64,000 nucleotides of DNA. Source: Allacma fusca (lineage: Eukaryota; Arthropoda; Collembola; Symphypleona; Sminthuridae). Below are positions 19,601 through 29,100 of the stretch, piece by piece (the stretch's first letter is position 1; every line of letters starts with the position of its first letter). Under the pieces are notes generated by a model. The model made no database searches, was not told the DNA's origin, and saw nothing but the letters and a program-made list of their open reading frames with translations. The DNA is taken from positions 63,911,001 through 63,975,000 of the forward strand of contig OX359247.1 of NCBI GenBank assembly GCA_947179485.1. The letters are read 5' to 3'. A program made the translations under genes and the position numbers.

Positions 19601-22600
19601 TCTCCGGGAGGTCGAATCTACGTACACCCACCCGTGCACGCGTTGCGAGCACCGCCACTTGACGTTAGTGAAACAGCTTTAAGAACATTGGTGCAAGTAG
19701 GGAGACAACTACGGGAACAGAATCCGTCATTGACTATTGCAAATACCATCAGAAATTCTGACACAGGTACTTACTATCAGGCATTTAGACCCCAAGACAG
19801 ATTTACCATCTATCAATCACCGAGAGGCTCGTTATACAACAGCCTACCGATAGGACGCACAGGTATACACCGCCACAGTTTACGAGGTCGAGATATCCTG
19901 CAACGAGCAACCAACAACGACGGGACCATCATAGAAGGTGGAGAGGTCGTAACAGCACCACAACCACCACCTTCAGAACAAACATCTAGAAGCAACGAGT
20001 CATACGTTCAAGGTGACACCCTAAGGTCACGAACAACAACACCTGCATCAACAACACGTGCAGCAACGACTTTTGCAGTACCAGCTAGACCAACTGGAAG
20101 GTTCATAACCAGATCATCAAACCGACCAACGACACCGACAGCTCCAGCTGTCCCCGTCAGACCAAACTCAGCAGTAGCAGGACCATCTCGAGTAACAACA
20201 ACTCCAACCACAAGTCAAGGTAAAGTCAATTGGCTTGACGACTTGCAATACGGAGTTAACATTTGGACAGGACCCAGTGGCAGAGTGTACACCAGCGAGA
20301 ACGAAGCAACCGAAGACGAGTTAGTACCAAGCAGAGTAACAGTGAGACAATACGCTAGGATCGCCCGAAAACAAGACAGATTCAGAAACCAGGGGGTAGA
20401 AAACGAAGCGACCTGGACAGGTCAAGTGAGACGCCTGATCTACTATAACAGAAGGGACGGAATCATACAACGAAGGTTCAGACCAGCAAGGGATTCAAAC
20501 TTTGAAGCGTTTGCAGCTACAAGAGCTGAACACGAAGAAATTGTTCTGAGTGAACACCCGATATTTACCTTCTGGAATATAATTACCCGAAGATCTTTAG
20601 ATCCAGGGCAGATCTCCAGCTACATCGCACCTAATTTTAGACTTTACCATCGACACATCAGTTTACCAAACGGCGTTCGCAGACAAAGGGTACCACCAGG
20701 CTTCTTGGAAAACATCGAGAACGAACACGACCACCAAGAGGCATTGAATAGATTACTTCACGACCCTAACGTAGAAATCTTGAGTGACACGTCCAGCGAG
20801 GAAGAAGAAGAGCAGGTAATACAGAGAGACACTCCGAGACGTGAGAGTGGTCAGCATAGCAGTGCACAGTCTAGCGTAGAGACAGAGCACATCTTTATTG
20901 GAGTTGACGAAGAGGACTTCATTATCCCGGAAGTACCAGGTCAATTTACCATAAGAATTTCGATAGACGACGCCTACGACGCAGCGTTTAGGGCAATAGA
21001 AAGAGACGAAGAAATACAAGAGGAAGTCCGATTTGTGGATAATACCGGAGAAACCCACTTCTTCCCAAGAATCCGACTTCGAGACCTTAGTCCGGAAACT
21101 CAAGTTGTACTCACTCAAGTCAGAAAGAGACGTAAACCCTTACGAGCACGCCGTCAAATTGGAAATAACCAACCCAGACCACCAGGCCCAGGACCAAGTG
21201 GGTCCGGGAGAGGAAACCAGCCACGAGGAGCTAATAACAATAACTCCCACAATCAGCGACCATCTCAACAAAGGTCAAATCCAGGTCGAGGAGGCTCAAG
21301 AGGAGGTAGACACATTGGAGGCAGACAGAGAGCAAGGAGTGACCCCGGAAGTTCCGGAGGAAGTAGCTCATCATCCAGCTCCAATAGTAGCAACTCAAGT
21401 AACCCTCACGACTTCGAAGCCTTCGACAACTGGAGGAATAGACAGATTGTGAACAGAAATAATTTCTTCAACCAGGTCAACGTTAACATCATCAACCCAT
21501 ACGTACCACTCAATCGCAATCAGGGAATACGTATTGAGGAAGTTGCAGACCAAGAACAAGTACGAATAATTCCAAGGAGACATCTGGACGACGACATGAC
21601 CGCCCTCATGTTTCCCAAAGTAGAATTCAAACCGGGTGTAGATGACCCAGAGACAGCTTTCGCAACAGCCGAACTCCAAACCAACAGGTTCGGAGGAGAT
21701 ACCATCATAACTAGGATGCAATACGTACAGATCATCTTTGACCCACCCGTCAGGGATTGGATCAGAAATTGGATTGCCGAACGAAGATTACATGAGGAAC
21801 TACCCTACGACACCATTAACTGGGACGAATTCAGGGAGGAATTTTTAATAAGGTACAGTATCACCGACCAAATGATACGTACACTAATGGAAAAGCGAAA
21901 GATGAATACGGATGAAGATCCATGCGCATACATAGATGCGAAATTAGCACTAATCAATAGAGTCGACAGATTTATGCCCGAACTGGAGAAAATCAGACTC
22001 TTACGCGCAGGTTTAACATCCGAATACATAGTTTTCTGCCGAGGATGGACAGCAGGGACTGTAGCAGATTTCATAGAGGGAATCAAGCAGTATGATGAAG
22101 ACCGAAAGACGGACGGCGCGGAATCTATTGAGACAAGATTTGCCAAAGTCCAAGAAATGTTGGAGAAATTAACCTCCGGAATGAAACCCGTTCCAGCGGA
22201 AACAACTGTAGTGAAAATAGCTGCAGTGAGAGAACAACAGGACTATCGGAGACCTGAGAATAGACCTAATGACCAACGGGGACGAAGTCCAGGTCAGGGA
22301 AACTTCAACAACTCACGGAATTCCAGCCCAGGTTACAGTAACAATAACAACTACCCGGACAGGGGACGTAACAACCAAGGGTATGATGACCGAAGAAATT
22401 ATGGGAACCGAGGTAGATCTCCAACACCTGAGAGATTCTACAATAATCAAGACAGGAGTAGGCCTCAGTACAGAAATGATGGCAACAGCTCCAACAACCA
22501 AGGTTACCCGCAGCGGAACCAAAATTTCGGACCCAGACAAAGTCCGAACCGACAATACTACAACAACAACCCTAACAATCAGGGAAATCGTCAGTGGAAT

Positions 22601-23194
22601 GACCAACAGATGAACCAAGGATACAATCAATCCTACAACGGCTATAACAGCCAAGGATTTAATCAAACTCAAGGCTTTATGCCACCCCAAGGGTTTAATC
22701 CAAATCAAGGATACCCACCACAACAAGGTTATGCACCATTTCAAGGTTATGCACCTACCCAAGGGTATGGACCATCTCAAGGATACGTACCTCAACAAGG
22801 ATACGGTCAAGGGCAAAATGCAGGGTACGCCAACCCTGGCATGCAGCAAATTCAGGCCAACCCACAAGGTTACCAGAACCAGGGTTATCAGCCAAACAAT
22901 AACCAAGGAGGTCAGCGACCCCAACAGTACAATAACAATAACAACAGGAGTAGAACTAACTCCAGGGACCGAAACAGCCAAAGCAATGACAGAAACAACT
23001 CTTGGAGAAATCAACCAGACCGCCAGGAGCAGTCACAACCGATACCGGGACAATTGGCGCTAGAATCCACTCAAACCGACCTAAAGTGTTTCGGATGTGG
23101 AGAGATGGGCCACCTGAGGAGAAATTGCCCACACAAAAGACAATCTAGCCCATATCCGTCGGGAAACTCACAGAGGGGGACGCACCCCCAGTAA
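16628..23194 (+). CDS. gag: Giant Gag (2188 aa) with capsid domain and CCHC knuckle
   Basis: Forms the virus-like particle and binds genomic RNA. ATG 16628, stop TAA 23192-23194. Residues 1-470 are Ser/Thr/Gln-rich and probably disordered. About 480-606 (VEENFVQLVTG onward) looks like a folded helical domain. About 607-1200 is again low complexity. About 1205-1440 is a second compact region containing VNWLDDLQYGVNIWTGPSG. A Glu-rich then Arg/Gly/Ser/Asn-rich linker leads to the Ty3/Gypsy-type capsid at about 1655-1852 (PPVRDWIRNWIAERR, WDEFREEFLIRY, DEDPCAYIDAKLALINRV). Residues about 1990-2110 are an Asn/Gln/Gly/Tyr tract with repeated QGY. The nucleocapsid knuckle CFGCGEMGHLRRNC is at about 2153-2166. 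Usual Gypsy Gags are 300-500 aa, so most of this protein is extra. Its end overlaps the open Pol frame by 46 nt. Confidence 0.9.
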   Translation: MEPEKNQHPSRREPQPAPSIPSRRTTRSAGPVPQNETGLEEILARRKEERKAAKAKANTATAGVDLSSTSSASTSTVMEESGSTTLALSAQSPSGSQAMGHGDNPDNNDESMDVFLDTVSTPVTGTATSPKRTPTVSTAQTPKFSKTKVVQGQNLHRLAMQRELRDLEVTNLEGQQVQQDQEVETTGEFMLNARGDMVFVSHDADPTIKEILSQFNQPEERPTSSAATSSFEIITDPGSNHTSVGEGEQGFATPESEMEEVTNESPNNVVVSNLTNPVGNGDIPQDTSIQSQQDVQSQGMCSKATGQTEQQVNQQSSTELDELEDSNKPIAIATSTPEIIQQGNLSTHSSFRDNLAITQSDESTEQSEQGDSPTGVPRTNNSIGSDRDQVTTQLNQQLSNLSISDHRKASQSNTTVSRQPDIQQLVRDRFLSRPSPGFSNRGDVGFQRTLSRVSESTEQEGPVEDQLPSIREGQDNIQRVEENFVQLVTGTGVIVPAGSFQQLVTTAGFQRNSVENFLVVRGLEGQLIEVYHRLAQNLYTGTVQWTHFFLRLAEVTHRRDNNRDPNREEREVLRTRAFEYGRNVRDNIFIPTDVIRNLLEHRVLSLRSHQAHQDSQIFFNDTPRYTTVIQSGRLSENLEFGQPRQVRRVSDENRSGPEQESNNNGTTQQSVIDSSADDIISRYLRYEQRNPPVTRNPVTGLLEPASRSTLRTISGEPTVQPVTTRRISPESLNTSSSSINKAIAQAIASATLQTGLTTPRNQKSSNSDRDHLRPSNQVTDSNQVDYSSPRSQLFQKSVRRHYRVNSAEENSNLNPRISPQGITTRERPSNSRCETAIQKGSPRAPTTSPTVQTGNQTPTGSSTAQPRVTPRSSNSCRSTPATGDRGQSSRHSNSHEITQQINPAHVSPTSQNRQVSTENTPRNRPTQPNLQFRPQPTQDDLETPTEEVKTTQIGSTSQANVKRDLATTKLYVNTDSTQATNNDQLVHRVYQSPGGRIYVHPPVHALRAPPLDVSETALRTLVQVGRQLREQNPSLTIANTIRNSDTGTYYQAFRPQDRFTIYQSPRGSLYNSLPIGRTGIHRHSLRGRDILQRATNNDGTIIEGGEVVTAPQPPPSEQTSRSNESYVQGDTLRSRTTTPASTTRAATTFAVPARPTGRFITRSSNRPTTPTAPAVPVRPNSAVAGPSRVTTTPTTSQGKVNWLDDLQYGVNIWTGPSGRVYTSENEATEDELVPSRVTVRQYARIARKQDRFRNQGVENEATWTGQVRRLIYYNRRDGIIQRRFRPARDSNFEAFAATRAEHEEIVLSEHPIFTFWNIITRRSLDPGQISSYIAPNFRLYHRHISLPNGVRRQRVPPGFLENIENEHDHQEALNRLLHDPNVEILSDTSSEEEEEQVIQRDTPRRESGQHSSAQSSVETEHIFIGVDEEDFIIPEVPGQFTIRISIDDAYDAAFRAIERDEEIQEEVRFVDNTGETHFFPRIRLRDLSPETQVVLTQVRKRRKPLRARRQIGNNQPRPPGPGPSGSGRGNQPRGANNNNSHNQRPSQQRSNPGRGGSRGGRHIGGRQRARSDPGSSGGSSSSSSSNSSNSSNPHDFEAFDNWRNRQIVNRNNFFNQVNVNIINPYVPLNRNQGIRIEEVADQEQVRIIPRRHLDDDMTALMFPKVEFKPGVDDPETAFATAELQTNRFGGDTIITRMQYVQIIFDPPVRDWIRNWIAERRLHEELPYDTINWDEFREEFLIRYSITDQMIRTLMEKRKMNTDEDPCAYIDAKLALINRVDRFMPELEKIRLLRAGLTSEYIVFCRGWTAGTVADFIEGIKQYDEDRKTDGAESIETRFAKVQEMLEKLTSGMKPVPAETTVVKIAAVREQQDYRRPENRPNDQRGRSPGQGNFNNSRNSSPGYSNNNNYPDRGRNNQGYDDRRNYGNRGRSPTPERFYNNQDRSRPQYRNDGNSSNNQGYPQRNQNFGPRQSPNRQYYNNNPNNQGNRQWNDQQMNQGYNQSYNGYNSQGFNQTQGFMPPQGFNPNQGYPPQQGYAPFQGYAPTQGYGPSQGYVPQQGYGQGQNAGYANPGMQQIQANPQGYQNQGYQPNNNQGGQRPQQYNNNNNRSRTNSRDRNSQSNDRNNSWRNQPDRQEQSQPIPGQLALESTQTDLKCFGCGEMGHLRRNCPHKRQSSPYPSGNSQRGTHPQ

Positions 23195-26100
23195 CTGAAG
23201 ATATCCAAGAAAGAATGAATGCAATTATAGCAACTAGAGTAGAAAGTCAGTCAAAAGACGACGAAGAATTAGAAATTATTGATCTCAACCCATGTCGTTT
23301 ATCAAACGGCAACAAATCAACTTTACAAGTGCAAATATGCAGTATGATGATACCAGCTTTACTAGATTCAGGAGCAACAAGATCCTGTATCCAAAGAAAC
23401 TTAGTACCAAGATGTGCGGAAATAAAAGAAGTCCCAAGCGCTCTGCGAGTAGCAGTAGCTAATGCAGAATTGGTAAAACCAATTTGCCTCACCAAATTCA
23501 CAATGATGATTGAAGGTGAAAAACTTTTATTCAAAGGTCTAGTAATGGAAACACTAGAGCCACGAATGATTATAGGTGAAGATCTTCTATCACGCTACGG
23601 AATAACGTTGGATTACAAGAATAATGAAATACGGAGCGACCGATTTCAAACAGTTCCAATGACTAGGGACACGCATCTCTACGTCGGAGAGAAGAAGGCC
23701 GACATAGAATTTGTCAGGTCAATATTTTCATTTTATGAAGTCAAAGGACCGAAGAACATGATGTGCAGGACTCAAAAAGCAGTCACAATACCAGCCTATG
23801 GACACATGAAAGTGCCCATACAAATTCCAAAACGTATCAAAAAGGATTTTTATTTGCAACCATCAGAAAAGCTTTACACCAGCAAGCGACTTTTAGTAGC
23901 CGCAGGTGTAGTACCAAATGAAGAACCTTTTGCATATGTATTTAATCCAGCTCCATGCCCACAAACAATGTATGGACGTACAGCTATAGGTCATGCTGAG
24001 GAAAATTTTGATCTCATCAAAATTAAACGCAATCAATTACGTGATGCTCATAAAAGGCTCACACAAGAACAGCTCGATTGTTTCGACGTCAATGAAGAGC
24101 TCGATGAAGAAGGAAGAGCTAAGTACCGAGCATTGTTGACAAGATATCCAGAATGTTTCGCATTTAACAAGGGAGATTTGAAAGAACCAGCGTGGATTGA
24201 TCCCATTCGGATCCATACGGGAAATAATCCACCCGTTCAGGCAAAACCTTTCCCTTGCTCACCTATGGAGCGACAAAAAGTACGTGAGGAAGTACAAAAG
24301 ATGTTAGATGCGGACATAATAAAGGAAGTAAACGGACCTTACAGCAGTCCACTATTTCTCATCAAAAAGAAAGACGGAACATTTAGATCAGTTGTGGATT
24401 ATCGAGCATTAAACAAGACCATCACAGATCAAGTTTATCCTTTAGCAAGAATAGATGACATACTTATGCAATTTGGAAAATCTGCAATTTTCGACACTCT
24501 TGACATGGAATCAGGTTTCTTTCAATTATTAATACATGAGGATGATCAAGTTATAACCTCTTTCATCACACAGGACGGATTATATGCATTCAAACGACTA
24601 CCTATGGGAGTCAAGATTGCACCGTCAGCTTTTCAGCGAGCAGCAGATCAAATGCTGGGCTCACTCAAATTTAGGGGAGCCATGGTATATTTAGATGATG
24701 TAATCTCTTATGGAATTCATCTTTTGGACAAATTAGCATCTCTCGAAGAATTGATGTTAAGAGCCAGCAACAAGAACTTTAAGTTCAAGCCAAAGAAATG
24801 CAAATTCGGATATTTTGAAGTAATTGTTTTAGGATTCAAAGTATCCAGGGAAGGCACCAGTCCAGATCCTGCAAAGGTGGACGCTATTAGACATGTGCCA
24901 GTACCAAAATCCGAAACAGAAGCAAGAAGATTTTTCGGAATATGCAGTTTCTATAGAAAATACATCAAGGACTTCGCAAAAATTGCTAGTCCCATCTCAC
25001 AATCATGGATTGGAAGTAAAGGGAAGTCTGAAGGACAAAAACGCATAAGATGCTTCCAATGGAGTACAGATGCAACAATTGCCTTCAACATTCTCAAAAC
25101 CAAGTTAATGACACAGCCAGTCCTAGCTCATTTCAATCCAGAGTTGGATTGCATACTACATACAGATGCATCAATCTCAGGACTAGGATGCTGTATACTT
25201 CAAGATGATGGAGGAGAACACCCAATAGCTTATGCTTCAAGGACACTAATTCAGTCAGAAAAGAATTACTCAGTCACAGAATTAGAACTAGCAGCAGTCG
25301 TATATGCAGTTCGCAAATTCAGACAATATCTTTATTTGAGAAAATTTTTAATCAGATCAGATCATTTAGCATTGTGCTACTTAAGATTACAAAAAGATCC
25401 AAACCACCGAATAAGTAAGTTTGTAAATAAACTACAGGAATTTGACTTTCAAGTCACATACAAGAAAGGAGCATTACACTTGGATGCAGACTTTCTATCA
25501 AGAGCTCCATTACCCTATACAAAGGAAGATTTGGAAGATACAGAGGACCGAGTGATCGAATTTGACCCAGATCCGGTCAAAGAGCACAAAATCGCTTTGG
25601 AAGAGCAAAAACAAATCCCTCAGGGGAACATAATGATGCCACCACCAGCGTGTGCAGCCAGCCTAACGACCAGGGAAAGCTATAAGGGAAAATATTGGAC
25701 GGATGACGAGAGTCAATCCTCAGACGAAGAGGAAGCCATAATCCCACAGCGACAAAATCCATGGTCAGGAAGATTGAAAGGTCAACCCAGGCGTAAAGTC
25801 AAATCACAAGTGGAAATTTTAGCACCTCAACCGAATTTGGAGGAAACGGATTGGGAAAACCATACAATGAGCGTAAAGAGCTGTGTTAATGAAGTTACAC
25901 ACAGCTACTCAGCGCTCAAAGAATGGAAATTATCCGTCGATGACATCATTATAATCCACGAATTTCGGGAGGATGATCCACAAGAGGATGAAAATACCTG
26001 GAAATATACCAATGAGTATATCTACGAGAAAAATCTCAAACTAATACAAGATATAGAGCTTCACAATGCTACAATAAATGAACTAGACATGAAGGAATTT

Positions 26101-29100
26101 TTATCACCAGATAAAGTTCAAAATGAGAATGAAGATTTTGACAGAAATACTATCATTGACATTGGAATGGGGACTGATTGGTCTCCTACCCCAAAGTCAA
26201 CGGCAGCAACAACGTCACAAAGTCCAGCCAACGGAAAGGTTGACACTAATTCACCAAAATCCCTAGGGCAGATGACACGAAGTACAATGGAATTCACAAC
26301 AATGGATGGGGCAGGTGAGGCTGAAACTAAAGCTGTACATCTACCACCAGCCATAATTGTAGACTCCGATACGGAAGTCCATGATCAAACATTGAAGAAT
26401 CAGGAGACAGCGGATCTGGTGAGCCAAGCAGCTGAGACTACACAAAAGAAGTCCTCAACTTTCTCGCCCACCCATCCCGCCAGTCCTACAGAGGCCAAGA
26501 AATTGGTACTCACGGATGAAGATAGGAACGTCCAAAAGGAATGCGACCGACCGACACTGAGACAGGAAAAGTTCAGTGTGGAAAATCACATTCCATCCGG
26601 ACACGATCCCACAGATGAGGAGAAATGGTTTGCATTTGAAGAAACTTGGAGGAATCCAACGCCAGCAAAAGGTGATGAATGGAAGCTCAAACAGGAAGTT
26701 ATTTCGCAATTGAAGACATACACTGCACAATCTGCCAGGAAGATTGATCAAATTCCTGATGCAGAAAGTCCAGGATATGCTAACAATTCGGATCTTGATA
26801 CCCCACAGCGGATCAAGGCGATGAAAATTTCCAAAGATGTGGATGAATGGATGAAAAATATCCAACGAAGATCTGCAGCATGCGAGTCGGAGGAAAACAA
26901 AAACCCTCCGCCGTCGCATACGTACATATCCACAGAGAATCCAGATAATGAAGATAATTACTCTCTACTGGCAACCACAGTAGAAGAGCTGAGGAAAAAT
27001 ATCCGGGAAGGTGAAATTAAATTCACCGATGGAAGATCATGGAAGATTCAACCTCTGAAAGGGCAGGGTGTTGTGACAAGTAAAAAGACGTCACATTCAC
27101 TATGTCTTTCACAGGATGAAGACCAAAGGAATAAAGACGCTCAGAAAACTGAGGACATGTCATTAAATAGAGCAATAAAATTTGTTCCAGGAGCTCACGC
27201 ACTACAGGGGTGCGAAGGGAGCATAGATACTTTTTCCACACACAAGCCTGTGTGTAGGATACTTGAAGATGAAGAGCAAGTTACTATGTTAGAGGAACAT
27301 AACATGCAGGAGATGCAAAGGGACGATCCAGACTGTTTATTCATCATGGACAAAATAAAGATGCGGCATACGTTAAATTGGAAGGACAAAGAAAAGTATA
27401 GCCGATATGAAATTGATGAAGAAGGGATTCTTACTATAGTACATAAAGATGGACGTAAGTTATACGTACCCCGAGTACTTAGAAATTTCCTACTATCAAA
27501 AGCTCATGATGGGATCCTATGCGGAGGACATTTAGGATTCCAGAAAACCCTTCATAGACTCAACAAAAATTATTTTTGGAGAAAAATGAACGTCTCAGTG
27601 GCAAAATATGTCATGTCATGTGAAAGTTGCCAAGCAGCTAAATCCATGAGAATGAAACCAGCAGGACTACTTCATCCAATCAGGATAGAAAATGTAGGAG
27701 ATGCATTATGTATTGATCTCATTGGACCCATGCAAATTAGCATAAAAGGGAATAAGTACATTATAATCGCACAGGATTATGTTTCAAAGTTCGTGATCGC
27801 AGAAGCAATTCCAGATAAAACTGCTGACAGGATAGCAGAATTTTTGCTTCACAAAGTAGTTTTAAAATACGGACTGTTTAAAAACTTGCTGAGTGACGGA
27901 GGATCCGAATTCAGAGCGGAAATCACTCAAGCATTACTTCGCCGATTAGGCATGAACCATTCTACATCTACAGCACTAAGACATAATAGTGTTGGACAAA
28001 TAGAAAGAATGGTCCAGACTATAAGCACTATGCTGAGTCATTATACTCAAAAAGAGCAAGCATTATGGTGCAGTTGTTTACCGTTTCTAATAAATGCTTA
28101 CAATTGCAGTCACCATGACGTGACCAAAGAAACTCCTTATTTTATGATGTTTAGGCGACAACCCATATATGATTTTAACTTACAACTGTGTTTAAGCAGC
28201 GTCGACACAAATTTTATGAGTGCTGAGGAAGCCACTACTAGAATAGAAAAAGCTATTGCTAAGATAAGGGAACGTCAGGACTACAGTAAGGATTGGTATG
28301 ATAGGAAAAGAAGGTTCGTTAAATTCAACATCGGAGACACAGTGCGAGTCTTTACACCGACCAGGATAGTTGGAAAAAGCGAACGCTTTCTTCACCCTTA
28401 TAAAGGACCCTTTGTAGTCATAGAAGTTTTAGCCAAAGACAATTATATCATTCAAGACCTTAGGAATTCTAAAAAGAGACAGAAAGTCCATGTGGAAAGG
28501 CTTAAGAAGTGCCTGCAGCGAGAACACATTGAGGACGAGTATAGTTACGATTTAGATTCCGATATAGTGGAATTGGTAACAAAACGAAATTGGAACAAGT
28601 GTGGAAAAGTTACAGTGAGTCAGCCACGGTCAATTCTTAAGAGTTCGACCACTTCAAATAACAGTTCAACTACGAGCAAGAAGGTGACTTTTAAAGTTCA
28701 ACCTGCTCAAACTGAAGAAATAACTAGAGAATTTTCATCTGAAAGTTACTCAGACAGTTCAAGTGACCAAGCTCAGCCAGTACAACAGAGAGGAGAATTT
28801 TGTGACAAAAATTACTCACACTCTCAAATCACCCCAAGTGAAGGAGGGAAATCAAACCAGGGACCACATCAACACAAGGATAATATTCAGGGAAGAAAAG
28901 GTACTACTAAGCAGTCAAGTACACAAGTAAGAGAATTTGCGTCAGAAAATTATTCAGATAATCGGGAATTTTTAGATAAAAATTACCCATATTTCACTCG
29001 CTCGAAAGTAAATGAACACCCTAGAGGAAATCAGGGACGAGATAAGGGGATTGAAACAACAGAGGAATTTAGTCCAAATAAAAATTTGGAAGTACGCAGC

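Noticed and set aside
22269-22613. 114-aa plus-strand ORF overlapping gag
   Set aside because: Thr/Met-rich reading of the same low-complexity codons, without structure or neighbours in frame, unlike the coiled-coil series in the Pol tail.
22313-23014. 233-aa minus-strand ORF opposite the end of gag
   Set aside because: Val/Leu/Ser-rich mirror image of the Asn/Gln/Gly/Tyr codons of Gag; a composition shadow.
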